Assembly (NCBI RefSeq): GCF_900167915.1
Contig: NZ_FUYM01000005.1
Coordinates: forward strand, 124,001 to 188,000
From: Rhizorhabdus histidinilytica
GTDB lineage: Bacteria; Pseudomonadota; Alphaproteobacteria; Sphingomonadales; Sphingomonadaceae
Reading direction: 5' to 3'
DNA length: 64,000 bases
Shown here: positions 41,914 to 52,985 of the stretch, in pieces
Layout of the letters: every line of letters starts with the position of its first letter
Position numbering within the stretch: the stretch's first letter is position 1
Program-made: the position numbers and the translations under genes
The notes under the pieces: generated by a model
Databases searched by the model: none
Told to the model about the DNA's origin: nothing
What the model saw: the letters and a program-made list of their open reading frames with translations, nothing else

Positions 41914-43026
41914 TCATCCTATCAAGCGTTGCTCGCTGTAGAGCGCGCCCAGTTTTGCGGCAAGCTCGCCGGGGCGGAATTTTCCCAAGCGCTTGCGCCC
42001 CTTTTCGGTCAGTTCTGAGCGCAGCTCTTCAGATGCAAGCAGACTGTCCATCGCCGAACACATCGCTTCGACATCCTGAGGATCGAAATAGAGCGCGGCT
42101 TCGCCGGCAATTTCGCGAAAGACGTCGATATCGCTGATAATCAACGGGCAAGACATGGCCATCGCTTCCAGCAGTGGAATACCGAACCCTTCATATAAAG
42201 ATGGAAACGTCAATGCGGTAGCGGAGCGGTAAAGGTCGAAGAGATGGGCATCGGAAATGTTGCTGTGCAAATGAACACGCGCACCCAGACCAAGCTGTAC
42301 GACGAGTTTATGGATGGAAGCCTCGGCGCCATTGTCCTTGCCAACAATAATCAGCTGGAGGTCGGGTCTATCGTTGGCTAGGACCGCAAAGGCTTGGACC
42401 AGACGGGCGTAATTCTTTCTGGTCTCAAAATGGCCGACGGCCAAGATATATGGCGCGGCACAAACGTCGGAGGCTATGCTTTCGACCGATGAAAAATGCT
42501 CGAGAAAGGCGGCAGGAACGCTGTTCTGGATCACTTCGATCCGACTGGCGGGGTAATGGCGCGACAATTGCCCGGCCATCGCCTCGGAGACAGTTATCAC
42601 GCGATACCCGAGCGCACGGCAGAACCACAGCGATAGCTTGTAGGCGTAATAGGATATCCTGCTGGATGAGATGTCCAGCCGCCGGATATCATGGACCGTG
42701 AGCAACCGTCTCGTACTGCGCAACAATGTCGGCGGCTGAGACAGGTCATCGATCATATCGAATTTCGGGATCGCCAGAGCAGCCAGCGGAAGCGCAGCAA
42801 AGAACAATCGCCTGAGGAGTTTGTCCGTGCTCTTAAACGGTAGCCGGATCGCCCGAACATTGTCCAAAGCCTGGACATCGGGTGGCAAGTCGTAGTCCTT
42901 GCTCACGATTAACGTGAACATGCTTCCCTTGTGCGCCGAAAAAAGGAGGGGGTGAAGGTTTTCAAAGCGGCTTCTTGCGCCGCTTGGACGCGCGCCGAAG
43001 CTACTCGCGTTTATCAAGATGCTCAT
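41914..43026 (-). CDS. glycosyltransferase family 4
   Basis: A 370-residue GT-B enzyme: AVGHFETRKNYARLVQAFAVL, LIIVGKDNG and FPSLYEGFGIPLLEAMAMSCPLIISD (GT4 Ex7E motif). The ATG at 43026 (MSILINASSFGARPSG) has AAGGA eight bases upstream; another in-frame ATG at 43071 overlaps the previous stop and is also possible. Role: addition of an internal sugar to the repeat unit. Confidence 0.9.
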   Translation of the reverse strand: MSILINASSFGARPSGARSRFENLHPLLFSAHKGSMFTLIVSKDYDLPPDVQALDNVRAIRLPFKSTDKLLRRLFFAALPLAALAIPKFDMIDDLSQPPTLLRSTRRLLTVHDIRRLDISSSRISYYAYKLSLWFCRALGYRVITVSEAMAGQLSRHYPASRIEVIQNSVPAAFLEHFSSVESIASDVCAAPYILAVGHFETRKNYARLVQAFAVLANDRPDLQLIIVGKDNGAEASIHKLVVQLGLGARVHLHSNISDAHLFDLYRSATALTFPSLYEGFGIPLLEAMAMSCPLIISDIDVFREIAGEAALYFDPQDVEAMCSAMDSLLASEELRSELTEKGRKRLGKFRPGELAAKLGALYSEQRLIG

Positions 43027-43067
43027 CGCTCGATCCTTCGACCGGCGCTTCGGAAGGATAGCGATCG

Positions 43068-44306
43068 TCATCCGGCCCGACCCAGGGATTGATATGCCGC
43101 CAACTCGTTAGCGTAGGCCACCACGGGCGACAGCAAGTCCATCGCCCTTTCCCGCACCGCCTTACCCATTGCCATTGCGAAACCCGGATCGCTAAGTAAT
43201 CGCTTCGCCCCCGAGGCCATGGCAGCGGTGTCGCGCGCAGGCACGAGAATACCGGTCTCGTTAGTCCGGATCAGGTCCCCTTGCCAATCGAGATTGTAGG
43301 CGACGATGGGCCGGGCGGCAAATGCGGCCTCGGCCAGCGCTCGACCGGTCAGGGGCGAAAGCACTACGGCAATGTGGGGAAGCAACGCCAACAACTCGTC
43401 CTGAGACATGTTGCCGAGGAATATCACCCGATCATCGAGCCCTGCGGCCGTTACCCGCGCCTCAAGCGTTTCTCGAAGTGGACCGTCGCCAATCAGCAGC
43501 AGGCCCGCGTCGACGTCTTGTGCGGCAAGAATATCGAGGACGTCGAAGCAATCCTCGACGTGCTTGATCGCCGAGAGGCGACCGACATGGGCCATCCAAG
43601 GGCGTTCCCCCAATCTCCCAACGAGCGCGGCATCGCCTATGGCCGGCCGCTCCAGCGGCGGGGACTGATGTTTCGGATCGACCATCCCACCATAGCGCAC
43701 GATATGGATATTCTCGCGGCCGGCCCCTTTCGAGATCGCAAACGCGGCGTAATTGTTGCTGGGGGCGATGATCGCGTCGGCGCGCGAAATGACGAACTTT
43801 TCGATCCATTTCTCCACCGCAATCGATCGGGTGAATCTAGCCTGAGTCGGCTTGCCCGTCGAAGCACGGATCAGGTCGTTATTGGCCGGGATACGCACCA
43901 CAAACCCGACCCGTACCAGCCGCGAAACTATCAAGCCGATGAGCCCGCAGAGAAGCGGATCGCCGGCGCGTACGGCATCGATTTTTTCCCTGCGCGCCAA
44001 CCTGACCAAGGTGAAGGCGAAGTCTCCGATCGCCAGAAGCGCATTCGGAAAGGGCATCCGCGAGAGGGCGGCGAACCTGCCAAACCGCCCTCTCACGAAG
44101 CGATGACCTTCGTCGATCGTCTCGACCCTGGCCCGCCCGAACCGCGACTCGGCACTGGCTGAAGCGTCGCGCATATCGAGGGGATGGGCTGAGATAACCC
44201 TATCCCAATAGCCATTGAGGTGCCGGATGTTCAGCACGTGGGTGAGCGCCCGCTCTCGGATCTCAGCGAGCGTGTAGGACGAATCGATGTACAGCAGCCT
44301 GCGCAC
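43068..44306 (-). CDS. glycosyltransferase family 4
   Basis: A 412-residue GT-B glycosyltransferase with GT4 features: AHVGRLSAIKHVEDCFDVLDIL, LLIGDGPLRETLEARVTAAGLDDRVIFLGNM, then VLSPLTGRALAEAAFAARPIVAYN. The last block has an unusual SPLTGRALAEAAF in place of the more common EGF/LLEAM form. GTG start (VRRLLYID), one base from the epimerase stop. Confidence 0.88.
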   Translation of the reverse strand: MRRLLYIDSSYTLAEIRERALTHVLNIRHLNGYWDRVISAHPLDMRDASASAESRFGRARVETIDEGHRFVRGRFGRFAALSRMPFPNALLAIGDFAFTLVRLARREKIDAVRAGDPLLCGLIGLIVSRLVRVGFVVRIPANNDLIRASTGKPTQARFTRSIAVEKWIEKFVISRADAIIAPSNNYAAFAISKGAGRENIHIVRYGGMVDPKHQSPPLERPAIGDAALVGRLGERPWMAHVGRLSAIKHVEDCFDVLDILAAQDVDAGLLLIGDGPLRETLEARVTAAGLDDRVIFLGNMSQDELLALLPHIAVVLSPLTGRALAEAAFAARPIVAYNLDWQGDLIRTNETGILVPARDTAAMASGAKRLLSDPGFAMAMGKAVRERAMDLLSPVVAYANELAAYQSLGRAG

Positions 44307-44307
44307 G

Positions 44308-45294
44308 TCAGTTCAATTCAAGGAATCCGTCGATGTCCGAAAGCGAGGACTGGAGGGTTCCCCAGAAGTCTAAATTGAACTCGATGTCCAAGTCAGTGCG
44401 CACCTTGATATTATCGATATCGAAATTCATGATATCGCCCACCAGCGGTGGTCCGTGCTCAACCTTGATGTCGTTGCGACTGGTGAATTTCAGCATGTTG
44501 GTGGCAAGGTCATTGATGGTAACCCGGATGCCCGAAGCCGCGTTGTAGACTTGGCCCCTAGCCGCCGGCGTGGTAGCGCTACGCAGATTCACCTCGACCA
44601 GATCCTTAACATAGGTGAACGACCGAACCTGCTCACCATGGCCGAAGACGACCAGGCTTTTCCCCTCGACGATGTTGCGCATGAAAATCGAGACGACGCC
44701 ACCGAACTCATTAGATTCCTGTCGCGGCCCGTAAACATGAAAGTAGCGCAGGATCGTCGTGTCCATGTCATAGAGTTGGTGGAAAGTATCGACATAGCGC
44801 TCACCGGCTAGTTTGGAGACCCCGTAATAGGACACCGGCCGCAACGGGTGGGTCTCATCGGTGGGAAAGATCGACGGCTCGCCATAGACCGATCCGGTCG
44901 AGGCATGGACGAACTTTCGTACCCCATGTTCCTTGGCCAACATGAGTAGGTTCAGCGCACCGCCCGCATTTACCTCCAGGTCTTTTTGGGGGTCGTGCAA
45001 GCAGATGTTCTTCTTCGAGGCCGCATTGTGGAACACAGTGTCTAACCCGTCGAAGATCTCGTGCATCCTCTCACCGGTGTCGCAGACGTTGCCCTTAATG
45101 AAGGTGTAGTTCGGGTTCTTTTCGAAGATCCGCACATTTACCATTCGACCAGCCGACATGTCATCGAGCGCGACAACCCTTGCTCCGTGTTCGAGCAGCG
45201 CTTCGCAGATATGCGAACCGATAAACCCGGCGGCACCTGTCACCAGCACCTTGCGGCCGGCCAACGGCTGAATCGTGTCGGCAGTGTCAGTCAT
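44308..45294 (-). CDS. NAD-dependent nucleotide-sugar epimerase/dehydratase
   Basis: A 328-residue extended SDR. NAD-binding TGAAGFIGSH (20-29), catalytic YYGVSK with upstream STGSVYGE, and RYFHVYGPRQ. Family includes UDP-glucose/GlcNAc 4-epimerases and related enzymes; the exact substrate cannot be called. Its presence could supply a galacto-configured sugar for the repeat unit. Confidence 0.9.
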   Translation of the reverse strand: MTDTADTIQPLAGRKVLVTGAAGFIGSHICEALLEHGARVVALDDMSAGRMVNVRIFEKNPNYTFIKGNVCDTGERMHEIFDGLDTVFHNAASKKNICLHDPQKDLEVNAGGALNLLMLAKEHGVRKFVHASTGSVYGEPSIFPTDETHPLRPVSYYGVSKLAGERYVDTFHQLYDMDTTILRYFHVYGPRQESNEFGGVVSIFMRNIVEGKSLVVFGHGEQVRSFTYVKDLVEVNLRSATTPAARGQVYNAASGIRVTINDLATNMLKFTSRNDIKVEHGPPLVGDIMNFDIDNIKVRTDLDIEFNLDFWGTLQSSLSDIDGFLELN

Positions 45295-45341
45295 GCAGTA
45301 TATCCTTGATGTATAAAATTTTTTCTAGAAACCCCTCCCGA

Positions 45342-45851
45342 TCAGAGAGCTTTCAAAATCCGCGCCGGCACGCCACCGATGACCACGCGTCCCTCCGGAA
45401 ACGAATGGCGCACCACCGCACCCGCCGCGATCACGGTACGCGGCCCGATTTCAACGCCGGCCAAGATCGTGACGTTGGATCCGATCCACACATTGTCGCC
45501 GATGGTGACGGGCTGGAAGATCAGAGGCTGCTCCTTGATCGGGCGGATCGGATCGGTGAATTTGTGACTGGTCGTCAGAATGTTAGCGAAGTGGCCGATT
45601 GCTACGTCGTTACCGATGCTCAACCCCCCTTCGGCACCGAAATAGCTCCAGTAGTGCAGAGACACGTTAGTACCCAGCATCAGGTTGTCCACGCCCGTAA
45701 TCCGGACCGTCGGATCGATGAAGAGGCCACGGCACTTCCTGCCGGTCGCCCCTTCCAAGGCACGTTTTCTGATGGCACGAAAAAGGCGGCCGTCAAACCA
45801 TGAGGCGGCGAGGTAAACCCGAAACCAGAACTTGCGGAGCAATCGCGACAT
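45342..45851 (-). CDS. hexapeptide-repeat O-acyltransferase
   Basis: A 169-residue left-handed beta-helix acyltransferase of the WcaF/maltose O-acetyltransferase kind: FIDPTVRITGVDNLMLGTNVSLHYWSYFG, LSIGNDVAIGHFANILTTSHKF (catalytic His), VTIGDNVWIGSNVTILAGVEIGPRTVIAAGAVV. Likely O-acetylates the glycan. Its ATG directly follows the flippase stop codon (TGAATG). Confidence 0.88.
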   Translation of the reverse strand: MSRLLRKFWFRVYLAASWFDGRLFRAIRKRALEGATGRKCRGLFIDPTVRITGVDNLMLGTNVSLHYWSYFGAEGGLSIGNDVAIGHFANILTTSHKFTDPIRPIKEQPLIFQPVTIGDNVWIGSNVTILAGVEIGPRTVIAAGAVVRHSFPEGRVVIGGVPARILKAL

Positions 45852-47147
45852 TCAAGCGATCCCGATGGTAGGACGGCGAGCAAGGGTCATGAACAGAAAG
45901 ACCGCATAGAGCGCACTCGCCGCGATCAGCGCAAGCCCGGAGTAGAGCAAAAAAACCTCGAGTGATTGGTTATGGGAGAGTAGAAGCGCTCCACCGATGA
46001 TAAAAAGTTGTACGATATTCCAATGAAACAGAAGATCAGGCCGTTTCAGCGCCAGAGGCGTGCTGCCTATGCAGGTGGTCACGAACCGTGGCAGAAACGT
46101 TGGCAATAGATACAGGATGATGACACTTGTACGGGTCCATCTTGCGCTGAAGACCAGATCAACCAGGGGGCCGGCCATCAGTGCCAGAAGCCCGGCGATG
46201 GCGAGCGCGATGGCGAGGGCTCCCGATAAGGTCGTCAAGTAGAGACGCATCGTGCCCGAGTCCTCACGAACCGCGCGGGCTAGGCGTTGAAAGTATACTG
46301 TCGATATCGCGGCGGCGAGCACATCGATAGGAATGAAGGTAACGCGGCTGGCCACGGCGTAGAGTCCAGTTTCCTCAACGCCGAAACTCATCAGCACGAA
46401 GATCGGATAGGCCACGAGCGTCGACATGCGGATCAGCACATTCACGACGTCCACTTGGATATAGGACCGGAACCGGTGCAAGACACGACCCGTCGTTGCG
46501 AACGCCTGTTGCGGGGCAGCCACCAAGGCGCGAACGAGTTCGGCGCGAATGGGCCAGATCATAAATGTCGCCGCCATCAATCCCAGACTGAAGCCGGCCA
46601 TCAACCCGATGGAGCCTGCATCTTTTAGGGCCAGGATGAGTCCGAGTTGCGAGCCTACAGTCAGCGCCGTGCGAGCAATTTGCGCCAGCGCCAAGCGACT
46701 ATAGCGGCCGTTCTTAGCCCCGAATTCGCGCGACAACAAGAATATTCCATTCACCAGTGCCAGCAGTGCGATCATCGCCGCATAACCCCAATGCCAGTCC
46801 GCCCCATGGAAGTCGATTTGGGCCTTCTGCATTAGCATCTGTCCGAACAGCAATCCGACAACGAAAACCAGCGCTGTCGCGGCTAGAGCGACAATGATGG
46901 CGGCGGTCAGAAGGCCGTCTTCCTCGTCCTGCGACGCGATCTGATAGAGCGTGTCGATTCGGAGCAGCATGACCGCCCCGGCAAAGCCGGAAATGGCGGT
47001 CACGGTGCTGAACAACCCGAAATCCGCCGGCGTGTAGAAATGGGTCAGTACCGGATAGGCGATGACGTTTACGGTTTGCGCAACGATGCCGGCGGCGACG
47101 AGGGCCGAGACGTCGCTCGTCATGAGTTTTCTGATCCGGTGCATCAT
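45852..47147 (-). CDS. Wzx-type oligosaccharide flippase
   Basis: A 431-residue polytopic membrane protein with about 12 hydrophobic segments and the N-terminal pattern of polysaccharide flippases (LVAAGIVAQTVNVIAYPVLTHFYTPADFGLFSTVTAISGFAGAVMLLRIDTL). Moves the undecaprenyl-linked repeat unit across the inner membrane for Wzy-dependent polymerisation. Starts with two successive ATGs; 115 bases from the wbpE-like gene. Confidence 0.88.
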   Translation of the reverse strand: MMHRIRKLMTSDVSALVAAGIVAQTVNVIAYPVLTHFYTPADFGLFSTVTAISGFAGAVMLLRIDTLYQIASQDEEDGLLTAAIIVALAATALVFVVGLLFGQMLMQKAQIDFHGADWHWGYAAMIALLALVNGIFLLSREFGAKNGRYSRLALAQIARTALTVGSQLGLILALKDAGSIGLMAGFSLGLMAATFMIWPIRAELVRALVAAPQQAFATTGRVLHRFRSYIQVDVVNVLIRMSTLVAYPIFVLMSFGVEETGLYAVASRVTFIPIDVLAAAISTVYFQRLARAVREDSGTMRLYLTTLSGALAIALAIAGLLALMAGPLVDLVFSARWTRTSVIILYLLPTFLPRFVTTCIGSTPLALKRPDLLFHWNIVQLFIIGGALLLSHNQSLEVFLLYSGLALIAASALYAVFLFMTLARRPTIGIA

Positions 47148-47262
47148 CGATGGTTGGCCGGTCCCGGCGCAGTCGCGCGCACAGCTGCGTTGCGTATCGG
47201 CGGCTCAGTCGCGTGGTGGTCAAAATCGCGCCCGCCCGCCCAGCGCAAGTGCCGCCTGAGGA

Positions 47263-48344
47263 TCACGCGGGCAATACCCGTAGCAAGGTCTCGATAATCC
47301 GATCCTGAGTATCGTGCGACATATAGGGGTGCATCGGCAGGCTCATCACCTCCTCGGCGGCCTTGTTGGAATGCGGCACTTGTGCGGACGGATCGGCGAC
47401 TGCGGGCTGGCGATTGAGGGGCAGGGGGTAGTGTACTGCCGTTGGCACGCCAGCCTTCTGGAGGGACGCCTGTACCTGGTCGCGGTTCTCGACCCGGATG
47501 GTGTATTGTGCCCAGGCGCTGATGGTTTCGGGAGCGACCTGCGGCAGGATAAGGTGTGATAAGCCGTCTCGATAGCGGTCGGCCACGCTCTGCCGTGCCG
47601 CGATCTCATCATCGAGGATCGCGAGTTTCGGCAGAAGGATGGCGGCCTGCAGGGTGTCGAGCCGTGAGTTTATCCCGACGCGCGTATGATAGTAGCGCCG
47701 CTCCTGGCCATGACGCGCGATCTGACGGATGGCTTTCGCAAGCTCCAGGTCGGAGGTAAAAATCGCGCCGCCGTCGCCATAGCAGCCGAGCGGCTTGGAG
47801 GGGAAGAAACTGGTACAGCTGATGGTGGCCAGATTGCCCGATTTCCGCCCCTTGTAGGTCGCGCCGAAACTTTGCGCCCCGTCTTCGATCACCGCGAGAC
47901 TGTGGCGCTCAGCGAAGGCGTTGATAGCGTCGTAGTCGGCGGCTTGGCCGTAGAGGGAAACCGGCAAAATGGCCTTGGTGCGCGGCGTGAGCGCAGCTTC
48001 CAGTGTGGTGGGATCGAGATTGTAGGATCGGGGATCGATGTCGACATAGACCACCTTGGCACCCAACACCACGGCGGCCTCCGCAGTGGCGATATAGCTG
48101 AACGCCGGGATGATCACCTCGTCACCGGAACCTATCCCCAGCGCCATCAGCGCGACCTGCAGTGCATCGGTGCCGTTGGCACAAGTGATGCAGTGATCTG
48201 CACCGGTGTAGGCTGCGAGCTTTTCTTCGAGCTCCACCACTTCCGGCCCAAGGATGTATTTGCCGTGTGCAAGCACGCCCGCGATGCTGGCTTCGATCTC
48301 CGTCCGTAGACGGTCCTGCTGGGCGGCGAGGTCAACGAAAGGGA

Positions 48345-48348
<4 letters not shown>
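47263..48348 (-). CDS. wbpE: WbpE-like UDP-2-acetamido-3-oxo-glucuronate aminotransferase
   Basis: A 361-residue DegT/DnrJ/EryC1 aminotransferase very close to P. aeruginosa WbpE as I recall it: [50 protein letters not shown] and [19 protein letters not shown], with the PLP lysine at Lys185, the same position as in WbpE. Installs the 3-amino group on UDP-GlcNAcA-3-ketone. Overlaps wbpD by four bases. Confidence 0.94.
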
Positions 48349-49903
<1,555 letters not shown>

Positions 49904-50038
49904 TCACTTTCGGATGCGGGCAAAAGACACTGACGCTGGCGCGGCGCTCCATTCATGTGCGGAAGTTAATTCGCTCAAGGCCGTTTAGAGTCCTGACAAA
50001 TTTCGCATAGGAGCCGAAAACTATCTGTAATGCGAAAA

Positions 50039-50401
50039 TCACTCGCGCACGAAAACGGATTCGGCTTCAAAATCAGCCTGCAGCTCCTCAAGCTCTGCCT
50101 TGATGGCATCATATTCTGCCAATTTTCGTTCAATGAATCGAGTAGCAAGGCCCGCCCGATGTTTAATCCCTTCAGGCGTCAGAATGTATACATAACCCAG
50201 CTTATTCTTCGAAGCCTTAAAATTGGCAAGCTTGACATGCCCTTTGTCGAGCAGAGCCTTCAGGCAGTAATTGACTGCGCCTAGACTAACGTTCAGCTCC
50301 TCGGCAATCTCGCGCTGTGAGGCCTCCGGAGACTTTTCGATAAGGCGGAGTACGCGAAAGTGAACGTCTTCGCGTTGGCGAGCGGCCTTTTTATTTGCCA
50401 T
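50039..50401 (-). CDS. MarR-type EPS-associated transcriptional regulator
   Basis: A 120-residue winged-helix protein: REDVHFRVLRLIEKSPEASQREIAEELNVSLGAVNYCLKALLDKGHVKLANF, with wing and C-terminal helix (LATRFIERKLAEYDAIKAELEELQADFE). This matches the EPS-associated MarR group that sits at the head of polysaccharide loci. It lies upstream of wbpB on the same strand. The ATG at 50401 is the family start. Inverted repeats of GTTCA-N4-TGAAC type at 50499 and 51143 are candidate operators. Confidence 0.9.
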   Translation of the reverse strand: MANKKAARQREDVHFRVLRLIEKSPEASQREIAEELNVSLGAVNYCLKALLDKGHVKLANFKASKNKLGYVYILTPEGIKHRAGLATRFIERKLAEYDAIKAELEELQADFEAESVFVRE

Positions 50402-50427
50402 GGGATCGATCCATCCAGCTGGAACCA

Positions 50428-50438
50428 AAGCTACCGCA
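50428..50438 (-). promoter_or_regulatory. ops-like antitermination element
   Basis: Read on the minus strand: TGCGGTAGCTT. It agrees with the RfaH recruitment element GGCGGTAGNNT at every fixed position but the first, and includes the GC-GGTA-GC mini-hairpin. It lies 27 bases before the MarR gene, in the leader of the polysaccharide operon and just after a gene for an RfaH-like protein. The 8-base core also occurs once at 24036, so chance is possible. Confidence 0.4.
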
Positions 50439-50498
50439 CGGCAGGTCATTTCCACCTTCCCCTACCTTACGCAATGCGCGAGCAAGCAAATGCTTCTC

Positions 50499-50512
50499 GT
50501 TCATGATTGAAC
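50499..50512. promoter_or_regulatory. inverted repeat GTTCA-N4-TGAAC, candidate operator
   Basis: GTTCATGATTGAAC: five-base arms around a four-base centre, about 100 bases upstream of the MarR-type regulator gene. The same arms and spacing recur at 51143-51156. Size and symmetry suit a MarR-type dimer. Confidence 0.4.
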
Positions 50513-50602
50513 GACTAGACCATCCCTGCAGATTCGCAAAGATTCCTTCTGACGAAATCCGGATGAAATTTCGGCGGGATTGACTTGCCATGCCGCGCGC
50601 CA

Positions 50603-51148
50603 TCAGCACGCGAGACGTAAATCAGCAGGCTTGACGGCAACGCGCGTGTTTTTGCCAAGCATGTCTAGCAGAACCCAGACCCGCTGATCCGGCGCAAGCT
50701 GCTCTACTGTCCCGATAAACTCGGCTAGCGGCCCACTAGTGACACGGACGAGGTCGCCACCTCGCAGGAACCGAGGCGGCAGAAGCTTGCCGCTCGGATC
50801 GCATCGACGCATCAGGCTGGAGATCAGCCCCGATGGCACCTGAGCGGGCCTGTCATGGGAAAAGTCGATCAGTCGATTGACGCCGAGCGTACTGTTGACT
50901 GCACGCCACCGCACGACATCCGGATCGAAGCTGACAAAGAGATAATCCGGAAACAGCGCCCTGTAGATCTGTACCAGCCTGCCCGCCCTGCGGGACGTGA
51001 TCTCTTCAAAAGGAGTGAAGACCTGTGCGTGCTGGCGCAAAAGATTACGCTTGGCAATGACTTCTGCGTTGGGCTTGAGTTGGACCACATACCACGACTG
51101 GATTGCTCGGTGCGCGCACCGGCCAGAAGGGTAAGAGGTCTCGTTCAT
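50603..51148 (-). CDS. NusG-paralogue transcription antiterminator (RfaH-like)
   Basis: A 181-residue protein with an NGN domain (SWYVVQLKPNAEVIAKRNLLRQHAQVFTPFEEI, ALFPDYLFVSFDPD) and a C-terminal KOW domain (PPRFLRGGDLVRVTSGPLAEFIGTVEQL). NusG paralogues of this kind bind elongating RNA polymerase and allow long polysaccharide operons to be transcribed. It is the first gene of the locus on this strand. The start codon lies inside the palindrome GTTCATATATGAAC. Confidence 0.92.
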   Translation of the reverse strand: MNETSYPSGRCAHRAIQSWYVVQLKPNAEVIAKRNLLRQHAQVFTPFEEITSRRAGRLVQIYRALFPDYLFVSFDPDVVRWRAVNSTLGVNRLIDFSHDRPAQVPSGLISSLMRRCDPSGKLLPPRFLRGGDLVRVTSGPLAEFIGTVEQLAPDQRVWVLLDMLGKNTRVAVKPADLRLAC

Positions 51149-51156
51149 ATATGAAC
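51143..51156. promoter_or_regulatory. palindrome GTTCATATATGAAC over the rfaH-like start
   Basis: A perfect 14-base palindrome that contains the start codon of the antiterminator gene. It shares the GTTCA-N4-TGAAC arms with the site at 50499-50512. It may be an operator for the locus regulator, or an RNA hairpin that masks the start codon. Confidence 0.4.
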
Positions 51157-51248
51157 GGAGTGGCTGTCAGCCTCCATAAAGTCAACTCATCTCGCCATAG
51201 GCGGGACAAATGACGGTTCGAGGAACGCACACACGGCGCACCCCATCG

Positions 51249-52985
51249 CTACCATCCCAACGCCACCCCCGGACTGCGCGGATCGGCGGCGCCGGTCCAG
51301 CCGTCCGGGGTGCGCTGCAGGATCGTCAGCTTCGACGGGATGTCGCCTGCCACCGCTGTCTCGCCCAGCCGGGCCAGGGCGGGGATCATCGCCTCCAACG
51401 GGCTGTTGCGCTCGACGATCAGCGCGGGGCCGCGGAAGAAGAGGTTGGGGAGGGCGATCGCGTCGGCCGCCGGCAGGCCCCAGTCGATCGTGCCGACCAG
51501 CGCCTTCAGGCTGTGCATGATGATCGTCCGCCCGCCCGCCGATCCCAGAGCCATCACCGGCCGCCCGTCGGGACCGTAGACGATCGTCGGCGCCATCGAC
51601 GACAGCGGCCGCTTGCCGGGCTGGACATGGTTGGGCACCAGCCGGCCATTCTCGCGCGGCTGCTCGTTGAAGTCGGTCAGTTCGTTGTTGAGGAAGAAGC
51701 CGCCCGCGACCAGCGAGCTGCCGAACGGCCCCTCGACCGTCGAGGTCATGCTGGCGATGTTGCCCCAGGCGTCGACCGCGACGAAATGGGTAGTGCCCTG
51801 CTCGGCCGGCGCCGGCGTCGCCGCCAGCGGCCCCGCGCCCGGCGGGGTGCCGGGCCGGTACTCGCCCAGCGTCCCATCGGGCGCGATCAGCTTGGATCGC
51901 TCGGCCAGATAGGCGGGGTCGAGCAGCCCGGCGACCGGCGCCGCGACGAAATCGGTATCGCCCAGCCAGGCGTCGCGATCGGCATAGGCGAGGCGCATCG
52001 CCTCCCCGATCAGGTGCCAGGCGACCGGCGAGTCCTTGCCCAGCGCCTTGAGGTCGAAGCGTTCGAGCATGCCCAGGATCATCAGGTCGGTGATCGCGCC
52101 CGAGGAAGGCGGCCCCATCCCGCAGATCCGGTAGCCGCGATAGGCGCCGCAGATCGCCGGGCGCGGCTTGGCGCGATAGCCGGCGAGGTCGGCGGCGGTC
52201 ATCACCGTCGGGTTGCGCTTCGACCCGGCGATCGCGGCGCGGATCTCCTGCGCGATCTCGCCCTTGTAGAAGGCGTCGGGGCCCTTGGCGGCGATCGTGC
52301 GCAGCGTCGCGGCGAGCGCGGGGTTGCGCACCGTCTCACCGCTGGCCAGCGGGCGGCCGTCCTTCCAGTAGATCGCCCGCGCCTCGGGAAAGTCTGTCCA
52401 CAATGCCTCGGCCTGCTTCAGCCGGAAGGCCAGCGTGCCCTGCACCGCATAGGGGCCGGGCGCATTGTCGGGCAGCAGCGTATAGCCCTGCTCGGCCAGC
52501 CGGATCGCGGGCTCGAAAAGCTTCGCCCAGGGGAGCCGGCCCCAGCGCTCATGCGCCTCCGCCATCAGCGCGATGTTGCCGGGCACGCCGACCGAATAGC
52601 CGCCCGGCACCGCCCGCATATAGGGCAGCGGCCGGCCGTCGGCGTCGAGGAAGCGATCGGGCCCGGCCGAGGCGGGGGCGGTCTCGCGCCCGTCGATCGT
52701 CAGGACCGCGCCGGTCTTCGCGTCATGATGGATCAGGAAGCCGCCGCCGCCGATCCCCGACGACATCGGCTCGGTGACGGTCAGCGCCAGCATGATCGCC
52801 ATCGCCGCGTCGGCGGCGCTGCCGCCCGCGCGCAATATCTCCTGCCCCGCCGCCGCGGCGCGCGGCTCGGCGGCGGCGACGACACCGCGGGCGGCGGTGA
52901 CCTGGCTTGCCGGCGCGGCGACCGCAACGACGCTCGACAGGCCAAGGGCCAGGGCGGAGAGGACGGTTACAGCGCGACGCAACAT
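51249..52985 (-). CDS. ggt: gamma-glutamyltranspeptidase
   Basis: A 578-residue periplasmic Ntn-hydrolase precursor that autocleaves into large and small subunits and transfers or hydrolyses gamma-glutamyl groups of glutathione. The catalytic/cleavage threonine is Thr398 in EQGTTHFVAVDAWGN; other blocks are GIGGGGFLIHH, GPPSSGAITDLMILGML, SSMAPTIV and ALGSAGGRTII. Signal peptide MLRRAVTVLSALALGLSSVVAVAA. The ATG at 52985 is chosen over an upstream TTG. Confidence 0.94.
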   Translation of the reverse strand: MLRRAVTVLSALALGLSSVVAVAAPASQVTAARGVVAAAEPRAAAAGQEILRAGGSAADAAMAIMLALTVTEPMSSGIGGGGFLIHHDAKTGAVLTIDGRETAPASAGPDRFLDADGRPLPYMRAVPGGYSVGVPGNIALMAEAHERWGRLPWAKLFEPAIRLAEQGYTLLPDNAPGPYAVQGTLAFRLKQAEALWTDFPEARAIYWKDGRPLASGETVRNPALAATLRTIAAKGPDAFYKGEIAQEIRAAIAGSKRNPTVMTAADLAGYRAKPRPAICGAYRGYRICGMGPPSSGAITDLMILGMLERFDLKALGKDSPVAWHLIGEAMRLAYADRDAWLGDTDFVAAPVAGLLDPAYLAERSKLIAPDGTLGEYRPGTPPGAGPLAATPAPAEQGTTHFVAVDAWGNIASMTSTVEGPFGSSLVAGGFFLNNELTDFNEQPRENGRLVPNHVQPGKRPLSSMAPTIVYGPDGRPVMALGSAGGRTIIMHSLKALVGTIDWGLPAADAIALPNLFFRGPALIVERNSPLEAMIPALARLGETAVAGDIPSKLTILQRTPDGWTGAADPRSPGVALGW

